DNA of 41,368 nt from Candidatus Hydrogenedentota bacterium (GTDB lineage: Bacteria; Hydrogenedentota; Hydrogenedentia; Hydrogenedentales; CAILVY01), in NCBI GenBank assembly GCA_903837785.1, contig CAILVY010000032.1, positions 1 to 41,368 of the forward strand, read 5' to 3'. Shown here piece after piece: positions 25,240 to 33,008 of the stretch. Every line of letters begins with the position of its first letter. Positions within the stretch are counted from its first letter, which is position 1. The translations under genes were made by a program, and so were the position numbers. The notes beneath the pieces were generated by a model that saw nothing but the letters and a program-made list of their open reading frames with translations, was not told the origin of the DNA and did not search any database.

Positions 25240-26691
25240 ATGGCACAGATGGATATTGGCCTGATTGGCCTGGCAGTCATGGGCGAGAACCTCGTCCTGA
25301 ACATGGAAAGCAAGGGCTTCGGCGTGGCCGTGTTCAACCGCACGGTTTCGAAGGTAGACGACTTCATGAACGGGCGCGGCAAGGGGAAGAACTTCCTCGG
25401 CTGCCACAGCATCGAGGAGCTGTGCGCCAACCTCAAGCGTCCGCGGAAAGTAATGCTGCTGGTGAAGGCGGGCAAGGCGGTGGACGATTTCATTGAGTTG
25501 ATCCTCCCCTATCTCGAGCCCGGGGACATCATCATTGACGGCGGCAATTCGCATTTCCCGGACACGATACGGCGCGCGCAATATGTCGAGAGCAAGGGAT
25601 TCCTGTACATCGGCACGGGCGTTTCCGGCGGCGAAGAAGGGGCGCTGCTGGGCCCCTCGATGATGCCGGGCGGGTCGCCCGCGGCCTGGCCGCATGTCAA
25701 AGAGGTGTTCCAGGCGGTCTGCGCCAAGACGCCGGAAGGCGAGCCATGCTGCGACTGGGTGGGCGAAGGGGGCGCAGGCCACTTCGTCAAGATGGTTCAC
25801 AATGGGATTGAGTACGGCGACATGCAGATGATATGCGAGACGTATCATCTGATGCGGCACGGGCTGGGCATGAGCAACGAGGAGATGCACGAGGTCTTTG
25901 TGGAGTGGAACCAGGGCGAACTGGATTCGTATCTCATCGAGATAACCCGCGACATTCTCGGCTACAAGAACGAGGAAGGCCAGCACGTGGTCGATCTGAT
26001 TCTGGATACGGCCGGACAGAAGGGCACGGGCAAATGGACGGCCATCGCCGCGCTCGATCAGGGTCAGCCGCTGACGCTCATCGGCGAGGCGGTTTTCGCC
26101 CGCTGCCTCTCGGCACTGAAGGAGGAGCGCGTTTCGGCGGCGCAGTGCCTGAAAGGCGATGTGGCCGTGTTCCAGGGCGACAAGAACGCGTTCGTCAACG
26201 ATCTGCGCCAGGCGCTGTATGCCGCAAAGATCGTAAGTTACGCCCAGGGCTTCCAACTGATGCGCTCGGCGGCCAAGGACTACGGCTGGCATCTCAACTA
26301 CGGCGGCATCGCGCTCATGTGGCGCGGGGGCTGCATCATCCGCTCCGTCTTCCTTGGCAAGATCAAGGATGCGTTCGCCAAGAATCCGGAACTGGTTAAC
26401 CTGCTGCTGGACCCGTTCTTCGCGGACGTCGTAACGAAGGCGCAAGCCTCGTGGCGGCGCGTGATTGCCACGGCGGTCAACCTCGGCATTCCGGCGCCGG
26501 CCCTTTCCACGGCGCTGGCCTACTTCGACGGCTATCGGAGCGAGTTCCTGCCGGCGAACCTGCTGCAGGCGCAACGGGACTACTTTGGGGCGCACACGTA
26601 CGAGCGGGTCGACAAGCCGCGCGGCGAGTTCTTCCATACGAATTGGACCGGGCGCGGTGGGGCCACTTCCGCGTCCACTTACACCGTCTAA
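25240..26691 (+). CDS. gnd: 6-phosphogluconate dehydrogenase, decarboxylating
   Basis: Gnd converts 6-phosphogluconate to ribulose 5-phosphate with CO2 release and NAD(P)H formation. The 483-residue protein is the long dimeric form. It has the nucleotide motif GLIGLAVMGENL, IDGGNSHFPDT, GTGVSGGEEGA, the catalytic GAGHFVKMVHNGIEYGDMQ (Lys/His/Asn) and the C-terminal substrate-binding RDYFGAHTYER followed by HTNW. A Lys-Gly-Thr-Gly segment (GQKGTGKWT) is also present. NADP versus NAD preference cannot be settled, but Asn-Arg-Thr after the second strand (VFNRTVSK) favours NADP. GAGGGAG precedes the ATG. It is followed by a very stable hairpin. Confidence 0.97.
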   Translation: MAQMDIGLIGLAVMGENLVLNMESKGFGVAVFNRTVSKVDDFMNGRGKGKNFLGCHSIEELCANLKRPRKVMLLVKAGKAVDDFIELILPYLEPGDIIIDGGNSHFPDTIRRAQYVESKGFLYIGTGVSGGEEGALLGPSMMPGGSPAAWPHVKEVFQAVCAKTPEGEPCCDWVGEGGAGHFVKMVHNGIEYGDMQMICETYHLMRHGLGMSNEEMHEVFVEWNQGELDSYLIEITRDILGYKNEEGQHVVDLILDTAGQKGTGKWTAIAALDQGQPLTLIGEAVFARCLSALKEERVSAAQCLKGDVAVFQGDKNAFVNDLRQALYAAKIVSYAQGFQLMRSAAKDYGWHLNYGGIALMWRGGCIIRSVFLGKIKDAFAKNPELVNLLLDPFFADVVTKAQASWRRVIATAVNLGIPAPALSTALAYFDGYRSEFLPANLLQAQRDYFGAHTYERVDKPRGEFFHTNWTGRGGATSASTYTV

Positions 26692-26704
26692 GGCAGCTAC
26701 GCAC

Positions 26705-26733
26705 GGGGGAAGCCGCGCTTCGCGGTTTCCCCC
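26705..26733 (+). terminator. Very stable hairpin after gnd
   Basis: GGGGGAAGCCGCG-CTT-CGCGGTTTCCCCC gives a 13-bp stem (one G-U pair) with a 3-base loop. It lies 13 bases after gnd and 21 bases before the next ATG. No T-run follows, so partial termination, protection of upstream mRNA or control of the next gene's translation are all possible. Confidence 0.5.
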
Positions 26734-26754
26734 GCCTGTTTGGAGGATTCGCCC

Positions 26755-27735
26755 ATGCCCAGGATATTTGTTACCCGCCGCATTCCCGAGCGCGGACTGC
26801 GCCTGTTGTACGATGCGTTCGGCGAAGAGAATGTCTCCGTAGCCCCTCAGGAAGACGCCATGGAGCGGGCGGCGCTGCTGGAGGCGGTGCGCGGCATCGA
26901 CGGCCTGCTGTCAATACTCACGGAAACGATTGACGGGGAAGTTCTGGATGCCGCGGGGCCCCAGTTGCAGATAGTGGCCAACTACGCGGTGGGCTATAAT
27001 AACATCGACGTGGCCGCCGCCACCCAACGGAGGGTTGCCGTGACTAACACGCCGGGCGTGCTGACGGAAACGACCGCCGATCTTGCGTGGGCGTTGCTCA
27101 TGGCCGCCGCGCGCCGGCTGGGCGAATCTGAACGCCTGTTGCGAGCGGGCCGCTGGGCGGGCTGGGGGCCGATGCTCTTCCTCGGGGTGGATGTGCACGG
27201 GAAGACGCTCGGCATTTTCGGCATGGGGCGCATCGGCCAGGCCATGGCGCGGCGGGCAAGCGGTTTCGACATGCGCGTCCTCTACACGGATGCTGCCCGC
27301 CTGAGTGCGGAGCAGGAGGCGGCGTTGAACGCCACTTACGTGGACAAGGCCACGCTTCTGGCGGAATCAGACTTCGTCTCGATCCACTGTCCGCTCACGC
27401 CGGAGACGCGCCATGCCTTTGGCGCGGCCGAATTCACGGCCATGAAGAAGACGGCGGTCCTCGTCAATTCCGCGCGCGGGCCGGTGGTGGATGAAGCGGC
27501 GCTCGCCCGCGCACTCCAGGACGGCGAGATTTTTGCGGCGGGCCTGGACGTGTTCGAGGACGAGCCGCAGATCCATCCCGACTTGCTGGACTGTCAGAAC
27601 GCCGTGCTCATTCCCCATCTCGGCAGCGCGTCCCAGGAGACCCGATCGCGCATGGCGGAGATTGCCGCCACGAACATCATCGCCCGGCTGAACGGCCGCA
27701 CGCCTCCCAATTGCGTCAATCCGGAGATTCTGTAG
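26755..27735 (+). CDS. D-2-hydroxyacid dehydrogenase, glyoxylate reductase type
   Basis: This 326-residue NAD(P)-dependent enzyme likely reduces glyoxylate, hydroxypyruvate or a 2-keto sugar acid. It has VGYNNIDV, the Rossmann motif GIFGMGRIGQAMARR, the catalytic Arg in NSARGPVVDEAAL, the Glu in DVFEDEPQIHPDL and the His in PHLGSAS, as in GyaR/GhrB. GGAGG lies eight bases before ATG 26755; the upstream in-frame TTG is part of that site. It ends the plus-strand metabolic run. It resembles PdxB two-domain enzymes but lacks the PdxB C-terminal domain. The exact substrate is unknown. Confidence 0.9.
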   Translation: MPRIFVTRRIPERGLRLLYDAFGEENVSVAPQEDAMERAALLEAVRGIDGLLSILTETIDGEVLDAAGPQLQIVANYAVGYNNIDVAAATQRRVAVTNTPGVLTETTADLAWALLMAAARRLGESERLLRAGRWAGWGPMLFLGVDVHGKTLGIFGMGRIGQAMARRASGFDMRVLYTDAARLSAEQEAALNATYVDKATLLAESDFVSIHCPLTPETRHAFGAAEFTAMKKTAVLVNSARGPVVDEAALARALQDGEIFAAGLDVFEDEPQIHPDLLDCQNAVLIPHLGSASQETRSRMAEIAATNIIARLNGRTPPNCVNPEIL

Positions 27736-27750
27736 CCGCAAAAAAGCCAA

Positions 27751-27784
27751 GCGCCTGGATGGGTTTTGCCGCCCGTCCAGGCGC
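27751..27784. terminator. Intrinsic terminator between convergent genes
   Basis: GCGCCTGGA..GGG pairs with CCC.TCCAGGCGC around an 8-base loop, giving a 12-bp stem with one mismatch. On the minus strand it is followed by TTGGCTTTTTTG, a good T-run, so it should terminate the corA/small peptide transcript. On the plus strand it lies 15 bases after the hydroxyacid dehydrogenase stop, followed by GATTCTTT, and may act in both directions. Confidence 0.75.
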
Positions 27785-27812
27785 GATTCTTTGGATGAGT
27801 GTCCGCGATTTC

Positions 27813-27893
27813 CTAGGCGCCGAACCAGGAAATGATCGTCATGATAATGCCCAGGATGGACGCGATCAGTTGAATCCATGCACTTACGCTCAT
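27813..27893 (-). CDS. 26-residue single-span membrane peptide
   Basis: A 27-codon frame (MSVSAWIQLIASILGIIMTI, then ISWFGA and TAG) encodes one hydrophobic helix with no charged residue, flanked by Trp near each end as in interfacial anchors. A strong AGAGGAGAGGAAG purine stretch lies directly before the ATG. It starts 55 bases downstream of the CorA-family gene on the same strand, and a T-run terminator follows about 30 bases after its stop, so it has the layout of a real cistron. Known small proteins of this size include regulators of Mg2+ transporters (MgtS, MgtR) and hydrophobic type I toxins. I recognise no named family. The role is inference. Confidence 0.65.
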   Translation of the reverse strand: MSVSAWIQLIASILGIIMTIISWFGA

Positions 27894-27948
27894 GCTTCCT
27901 CTCCTCTTCTGTTGACTGTGACTTCCGCCGGATAGCCGAAGCGGCTCT

Positions 27949-28881
27949 CTAGCGCCAGTACTTCTCAATTTTGCGAATGACAAAAAACGTGGCCATTCCA
28001 ATGCCTATCATCGAGCCAAGGAACATTGGATAGGAAAGATACCAGTTTTCGGGGCCTGCAATCATGGAGAACTCGGACATTCCGCCCATGCCGGCAAAGA
28101 AGCTGGGCACGGCGACCGCGATGACGATCGCGTTCAGGTTCTTCATCATCACGTTCAGGTTGTTGCTCACGAGGGAAGCCCGGGCGTCCATCAGGCTCGC
28201 GAGCACCTGGGCATACGTGTTGGCCTGTTCGAAGCACTGCGTGTTTTCGATCAACACGTCGTCCAGATACTCGAGGCTGTCCTGCGCCAGGTTCAGCTTC
28301 GCGGCGTACAGCTTCATCTTCTCAAGCACGCGGCCATTGGAGCTGATGGCATTCAGATAATAGACAAGGCCTTTCTCCAGCGTGAACATATGCAGGAGGT
28401 GGCGATTCTCCATCGCCTTGTTGATCTTGTCCTCGAGCTCGTCGGAAATCATGCTCATGACCCGGAGATGTTCTGTGAAGTGCAGAATATTCTTGAACAG
28501 CATTCGCAGCAGCAAATCCGAGGGCGTGTTCACACGCATGAACTGGCGGCCCTCGAATAGGGCCGATTCCTCTTCATTGACAATGATGAGCTTGTCCGAA
28601 AAAAGAAAGAAACCGGACGTGCTCACTTTGAAGAGGAAGTTGTCCGCCGCCGTGTAACGTTTTGGGCGCTTGAAAATGATCGCGGCGTGATCGGGTTCGA
28701 ACTCCATACGCCCAAGCTCGTAGGGGTCCAGCGTGGAACCCAGCGTATGCTCGTCCAACTTGAGATCGTCTATCAGATGGCGCTTCTCGGCCTCGTCCAG
28801 GTCGTGATAGACGATAATGGCCGCGTCATCGGAGTCTGACTCGACCACTTTTCCGTCTTTGAGCGCATATTTCTTGTGCAT
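27949..28881 (-). CDS. CorA-family divalent cation transporter, variant signature
   Basis: This 310-residue protein has the CorA layout: a mixed alpha/beta cytoplasmic domain, a long helical stalk (about 120-245) and two C-terminal membrane spans (about 248-265 and 284-302) with a basic tail. CorA channels carry Mg2+, Co2+ or Ni2+ as pentamers. The periplasmic loop normally holds Gly-Met-Asn. Here it reads FFAGMGGMSEF (residues 261-271), so the selectivity Asn is replaced by Gly. This may alter the ion carried. GGAAG precedes the ATG. A hairpin lies 20 bases upstream, the kinase gene lies further upstream and the small membrane peptide gene is downstream. Confidence 0.88.
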   Translation of the reverse strand: MHKKYALKDGKVVESDSDDAAIIVYHDLDEAEKRHLIDDLKLDEHTLGSTLDPYELGRMEFEPDHAAIIFKRPKRYTAADNFLFKVSTSGFFLFSDKLIIVNEEESALFEGRQFMRVNTPSDLLLRMLFKNILHFTEHLRVMSMISDELEDKINKAMENRHLLHMFTLEKGLVYYLNAISSNGRVLEKMKLYAAKLNLAQDSLEYLDDVLIENTQCFEQANTYAQVLASLMDARASLVSNNLNVMMKNLNAIVIAVAVPSFFAGMGGMSEFSMIAGPENWYLSYPMFLGSMIGIGMATFFVIRKIEKYWR

Positions 28882-28900
28882 GGGATTTCTTCCACATAAG

Positions 28901-28936
28901 AAGGGGATGTAGTGGCCGATGTTACCTCATCCCCTT
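28901..28936 (-). promoter_or_regulatory. Hairpin in the leader of the CorA-family gene
   Basis: AAGGGGATG (28901-28909) pairs perfectly with CATCCCCTT (28928-28936) around an 18-base loop. It lies between the kinase stop and the CorA-family start. It may end kinase transcripts or control the transporter. No known Mg2+ riboswitch pattern was recognised. Confidence 0.4.
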
Positions 28937-29009
28937 ACAGGATGTCCAGCAAAATCCCGCGACTTTCGGGCAATTGCCTTGCTTCTTTTTCCCGAGCGCA
29001 CGAAGAACT

Positions 29010-29936
29010 TCAGTGCCGACGGAATCGAGCCGGCCTGAAACGCCCCAGCATTTTCGAGAACCACGTCCGCATACTGGCCCGCGCGGGCTGTGCGGTGCCG
29101 TCAGCGTCTCGCGGCGCGGCCTTGGCAGCGGCCGTTTCCGCCGACTGGCTCGCCTGATAGAGTTCGAGGAGCGCCTTGTGGAATTCGGCCGCGGTGGCGA
29201 AGCGCTCGTCGGGATTGGCGGCCATGGCCTTGCTGCACAAAGCATCACAGCCGGGCGGCAGATCCGGCCGCAGTTCGGCGATAGTGTGTTTGCTGTCGGG
29301 CCGGCGGCCCGTGAGCATCTCATAGAACATGACGCCCAGCGGATAGATGTCCGCCCGCTGATCCACGCCGGCGGCATTGATGCGCTGCTCGGGCGCGTTG
29401 TACTCGATCTTGCCCATGTTCGTGCCGATCATCGTGAGCCCCTGGAAGGCGTCGTTGAGCTTGGCCAGGCCGAAATCCAGGAGGCGCACGGAGCCGTCGC
29501 GGAGCACCATGATGTTGTCCGGGGAGATGTCGCGATGAATCGTGATGCGGTGGGCGTGTTCGAGGGCGGTGGCCACGAGGCAGAGGACGCGCACGACGGA
29601 GCCAAAACCCAACTGTCCCCGTTCGCGCAGCCAGTCCCGAACGCTCTTCCCTTCCACGTACTCCATCGTGTAGAAGAGCAGGTCGGCATCACGTTGCGCT
29701 TCGTATATTTTGAGGATGCCGGGATGATCCAGTTGCCGCAAGGCCTCGACTTCGCGGGCAAACCGGGCCATGATCCGTTCGTGATACATCCATCGGTTGC
29801 GGAGCACTTTCATGGCAAGCTTCTGGCCGGTGGTGCGGTCCGTGACGAGAAAGACCTTGCCCATGCCGCCGCGTCCCAGCGCACGAATCACCTCGTAGCG
29901 CCCGGCGATCACTTTGGATTGTCCCCCCTCTTTCAT
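29010..29936 (-). CDS. Hanks-type Ser/Thr protein kinase, soluble
   Basis: This 308-residue protein kinase has the glycine loop GRGGMGKV (21-28), the ATP-binding Lys43 (AMKVL), catalytic HRDISPDN (134-141) with Asp136, DFG (154-156) and the activation segment followed by YNAPEQ. The Ile-Ser in place of the usual Leu-Lys after HRD leaves out the HRDLK lysine found in most eukaryotic-like kinases, a variation seen in some bacterial members. The C-terminal 45 residues are Ala-rich then basic (FSKMLGRFRPARFRRH), with no membrane span or PASTA domains, so it is cytoplasmic unless the basic tail touches the membrane. A promoter with perfect TATAAT lies upstream. Targets are unknown. Confidence 0.94.
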   Translation of the reverse strand: MKEGGQSKVIAGRYEVIRALGRGGMGKVFLVTDRTTGQKLAMKVLRNRWMYHERIMARFAREVEALRQLDHPGILKIYEAQRDADLLFYTMEYVEGKSVRDWLRERGQLGFGSVVRVLCLVATALEHAHRITIHRDISPDNIMVLRDGSVRLLDFGLAKLNDAFQGLTMIGTNMGKIEYNAPEQRINAAGVDQRADIYPLGVMFYEMLTGRRPDSKHTIAELRPDLPPGCDALCSKAMAANPDERFATAAEFHKALLELYQASQSAETAAAKAAPRDADGTAQPARASMRTWFSKMLGRFRPARFRRH

Positions 29937-29987
29937 GCGCGCATGTTGCTCCTGTCGTCTCCGGTTCAGGCCCCCGCGTCCATATTC

Positions 29988-30016
29988 ATTATAGCGGATC
30001 CTGAATCCGTTGGCGA
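29988..30016 (-). promoter_or_regulatory. Probable promoter of the kinase gene
   Basis: On the minus strand TCGCCA (30011-30016; 4 of 6 to TTGACA) is followed after 17 bases by a perfect TATAAT (29988-29993). The predicted leader to the kinase ATG is about 45 bases. Consensus match only. Confidence 0.5.
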
Positions 30017-30065
30017 GGGCGTCGTGACTTGAAGTCCCGCGCGCAATAGGCTAAGGTCCGCAGTC

Positions 30066-30749
30066 ATGAACCATGAAAACAGGCCCGCCCTCCACTACGT
30101 GTGCGCCGTGCTCGCCGTCGCGATACTGTCGTCTGTCGCGGTGATGCTGGCCGCGCGCCTGTGGGGTTATTCGAAGCTCGTGACGTGGATGACCCTTGCC
30201 GCGTCCACGGGGTTTCTGATACTTCCCCTGCTTGGCGGAGCGCTGCGGACGGGCTTTGGACGCTGGATTCTCGCGGGGCTGGCCTTGTGCTGGATCGGGG
30301 ACTTCGTGGGCCCGTCCAACTTCGTGGCAGGCCTTGCCGCCTTCCTCGCCGCGCATGTCCTCTTAATTCTGGCGAGCATCGCCCACGGCCTGGCGTGGCC
30401 GCGCGTGTTGCGCATGCTTCCCAGCCTGATGATCTCGTCCCTGGCCATCGTGTACTGGCTGTCTCCGCACGTTCCTCGGTACATGGCTTTGCCGGTTGTC
30501 TTGTACATGATCGCGATCACGGCGATGGTTCTGCTGGCGGCCGGCACGGCGTCCGATTCCTCCGGGCGGCTGTTCCTTCTGGCGGCCATCGTGTTCTACA
30601 TCTCCGACATCTTCGTCGCCCGGTGGCGCTTCGTCCATCCCGGTCCGCTGAACGCCTTTTGCTGCTATCCGCTGTATTACACGGCCTGCATCCTCTTCGG
30701 CTTCAGCGCCTGGCCGGGGCAAAGCGCCGCCCCCGCCTCAGTTCGATAA
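30066..30749 (+). CDS. YhhN/TMEM86 family membrane protein (lysoplasmalogenase-like)
   Basis: This 227-residue integral membrane protein has about seven to eight spans. Family marks include GLALCWIGDF with its buried acidic residue and the later FYISDIFVARWRFVHP with a second Asp. YhhN/TMEM86 proteins can hydrolyse the vinyl-ether bond of lysoplasmalogens; the two aspartates are the conserved candidates for catalysis. AAGG lies eight bases before the ATG. It is divergent from the kinase gene. Whether this organism makes plasmalogens is unknown, so the activity is inferred from the family. Confidence 0.85.
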   Translation: MNHENRPALHYVCAVLAVAILSSVAVMLAARLWGYSKLVTWMTLAASTGFLILPLLGGALRTGFGRWILAGLALCWIGDFVGPSNFVAGLAAFLAAHVLLILASIAHGLAWPRVLRMLPSLMISSLAIVYWLSPHVPRYMALPVVLYMIAITAMVLLAAGTASDSSGRLFLLAAIVFYISDIFVARWRFVHPGPLNAFCCYPLYYTACILFGFSAWPGQSAAPASVR

Positions 30750-30771
30750 CCTGCGCCCCTTCCGCTATAAT
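30743..30771 (+). promoter_or_regulatory. Probable promoter of the purO-purB unit
   Basis: TCGATA (30743-30748; 4 of 6 to TTGACA) is followed after 17 bases by a perfect TATAAT (30766-30771). The -35 overlaps the end of the YhhN gene. The predicted leader to the next ATG is about 25 bases and includes the GGAGG site. Confidence 0.5.
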
Positions 30772-30802
30772 GGGGCTTCACTGCAAGCGGAGGAAAAACA
30801 CC

Positions 30803-31453
30803 ATGTATATCGGCCGAATCGTCAGCGTCGCGCAAACCCCGGATGGCCGCCTGTGCGCCCTGTACCGGGTCTCCAGCCGGTCCTTTCCGAACCGGACCGC
30901 CGTGCTCACGGAAAGCAAAGTGAGCATCGTGCCGAAACCCGGTTTCGAGTCGGATGTCCACAAGAATCCGTACATCGCCTACAACTGCGTCCGCGTGGTT
31001 CGCGATGGCACCGTGGCCGTCGTGACGAACGGGAGCCAGACGGATCCCATCGCCGAGAAGATGGCCATGGGCATGCCCGCGCGGGATGCGCTCGTGCTTT
31101 CCAGTCTGGCGCTGGACTACGAGAAGGACAGCTACAACACCCCCCGCGTGAGCGCGGTCGTGGATGTGGCGGAAGGTTCGGGCTGGCTCGGGATCGTGCG
31201 TCATGACGGCCTCGAAGTGCGGCGGATGCCCCTGACGCCCGGGAGCTTCTTCTACGTGGCCACGTATGAAGAGAACCGCGTCTCGGACGCGTTCACGGGA
31301 ACCTTTGACGCGGATTCGGCCGAGGCCGCCTGCGATTTCATCCTGGGCAAGGGGATCTTTGCGGAACGCACGAATCCCGTGACGGCCGTAACCGCCGTGG
31401 CATCCGCAAAGGGTTTCGACCTCTTCGCCAAAGACGCGCCCAACGCCGGCTGA
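30803..31453 (+). CDS. purO: PurO-type IMP cyclohydrolase
   Basis: This 216-residue protein belongs to the IMP cyclohydrolase family first known from archaea (PurO), which closes FAICAR to IMP, the last step of purine ring synthesis. It is unrelated to the cyclohydrolase half of PurH. Family features are the start MYIGRIVSVAQTPDGR, YRVSSRSFPNR, NPYIAYNC, NGSQTDPIA and the later DYEKDSYNTPR. A strong GCGGAGG site lies before the ATG, so longer in-frame extensions upstream can be dismissed. It begins a four-gene unit that ends with purB, which supports a purine role. Bacterial members exist, but their activity is less well tested. Confidence 0.85.
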   Translation: MYIGRIVSVAQTPDGRLCALYRVSSRSFPNRTAVLTESKVSIVPKPGFESDVHKNPYIAYNCVRVVRDGTVAVVTNGSQTDPIAEKMAMGMPARDALVLSSLALDYEKDSYNTPRVSAVVDVAEGSGWLGIVRHDGLEVRRMPLTPGSFFYVATYEENRVSDAFTGTFDADSAEAACDFILGKGIFAERTNPVTAVTAVASAKGFDLFAKDAPNAG

Positions 31454-31463
31454 GGGATGGGCT

Positions 31464-33008
31464 ATGTCTCAGCGCTTCCTCGAAGAGATTGACGAGCTGA
31501 TTCGGGCGCGGTACACGCTGCTCTGGGTGGTCACCTGGGAGGAAGAGCGCGCCCGCAAGCTGCTCGCGCAAGTGGCGAACAAACAACAGAAAGCCCTCTT
31601 CGAGTGGAGCATCACGGACGGGCTCCGGCGCGTAACCGGTCCGCAGGAAAGCGGTTCCGCGCCGGCCAAACGGGAGCGGGACGCGCTCGCCCTGTTGAAT
31701 GAGATTCTGCAGGCGGACACGGCCGCGCTCTACGTCTTGAAGGATTTCCACAATTACCTGGGCGCGCCGGAGATCGTGCGGCAGGTGCGCGACCTCGGTT
31801 TCGCCCTGCGCAACACCCGGAAGACGATCATCATCGTCTCGCCGAAAGTGCAGATCCCGCTGGAACTCGAGAAGTCGATCACGATTGTGGATCTCCCCCT
31901 CCCGACGTACGAGGAACTGGCCAACCTGCTGAAGGAGATGGCCACATCGAGTAGCGGCACGCGCCGTTTCCGAATTTCGCTCACGCCGCAGGAGGCCGAC
32001 GCGTTCACAAAGGCCGCGCTCGGGCTGACGCTCGGCGAGGCGGAAAACGCCTTTGCCAAGGCGATCGTCCGGGACAACGTTCTGGACGGCAACGACCTGC
32101 AGGCGTTAACCGACGAGAAGAAACAGGTGGTCCGCAAGTCGGGATTGCTCGAGTATTGCGACGTGACGGAACCGATGCATCACATCGGCGGGATGGACCT
32201 GCTCAAAGACTGGCTCGCCAAGCGGCTGCGCGCGTTCAGTCCAGAGGCACAGGCGTATGGGCTGCCCGCGCCGCGCGGGGTGTTGCTTTTGGGGGTGCAG
32301 GGTTGCGGCAAAAGCCTCATGGCGAAGTGCGTCGCCGCCGCCTGGCGCCTGCCGTTGCTGCGCATGGATATGAGCCGCATTTTCCAGGGCTATATCGGCA
32401 GTTCCGAGGACAACATGCGGCGCGCCCTGCAGATGATCGAGAGTCTGGCGCCCGTGGTCCTGTGGGTCGATGAGATTGAAAAGGCGCTTTCCGGAACGGA
32501 GGCGTCCGGCGCGGTGGATGCGGGCACGACGGCCCGCGTGGTCGCACAATTTCTCACGTGGACCCAGGAGAAGAAGTCGCCGGCCTTCATCATCGCCACA
32601 GCCAATGGCATCCACGGGCTTCCGCCGGAACTGCTCCGCAAAGGCCGTCTCGATGAGATCTTCTTCGTGGATCTGCCCCGGGGCCGCGAGCGGGCCGACA
32701 TTTTCCAGATTCACTTGCGCAAGTTGGGCCGCGATCCCTCGAAATTTGATCTCCGGGAACTGGTCCAAGGCTCGAAGGGCTTCAGCGGCGCGGAAATCGA
32801 GCAGGCAATCATCAGCGCTCTCCACGACAGCTTCTTCGAGAACCGCGAACTCGAAACGCGCGATGTCATCAAGAACCTTGCGGAAACCGTGCCGCTGTCC
32901 CGGACCATGCGGGAACCCATTGATGAACTCCGCGCCTGGGCGCGGAACCGGACGCGGCCCGTCTCGTCGCTGCAGGCGGTGAACCAGATGGCGGAGACCG
33001 AGCCATGA
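31464..33008 (+). CDS. Ycf46-like AAA+ ATPase
   Basis: This 514-residue AAA+ protein has Walker A GVQGCGKS (277-284), Walker B VVLWVDEIEK (331-340), a sensor-1 ATAN region and a second region of homology (LLRKGRLDEIFFVDLP) with the Arg. The N-terminal 240 residues form the non-AAA domain of the Ycf46 group (RARYTLLWVVTWEEERA; then FHNYLG and TIIIVSPK). Ycf46 is known from algal plastids and cyanobacteria, and homologues occur in other bacteria; the role is poorly defined. It starts ten bases after purO and overlaps the TPR gene by four bases (ATGA), so translation is coupled. A remodelling function with the TPR partner is inference. Confidence 0.88.
   Translation: MSQRFLEEIDELIRARYTLLWVVTWEEERARKLLAQVANKQQKALFEWSITDGLRRVTGPQESGSAPAKRERDALALLNEILQADTAALYVLKDFHNYLGAPEIVRQVRDLGFALRNTRKTIIIVSPKVQIPLELEKSITIVDLPLPTYEELANLLKEMATSSSGTRRFRISLTPQEADAFTKAALGLTLGEAENAFAKAIVRDNVLDGNDLQALTDEKKQVVRKSGLLEYCDVTEPMHHIGGMDLLKDWLAKRLRAFSPEAQAYGLPAPRGVLLLGVQGCGKSLMAKCVAAAWRLPLLRMDMSRIFQGYIGSSEDNMRRALQMIESLAPVVLWVDEIEKALSGTEASGAVDAGTTARVVAQFLTWTQEKKSPAFIIATANGIHGLPPELLRKGRLDEIFFVDLPRGRERADIFQIHLRKLGRDPSKFDLRELVQGSKGFSGAEIEQAIISALHDSFFENRELETRDVIKNLAETVPLSRTMREPIDELRAWARNRTRPVSSLQAVNQMAETEP

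Noticed and set aside
30101..30802. Upstream extension of the PurO frame through the YhhN gene
   Set aside because: It is out of frame with a good membrane-protein gene, and a strong GGAGG site and promoter lie directly before ATG 30803.
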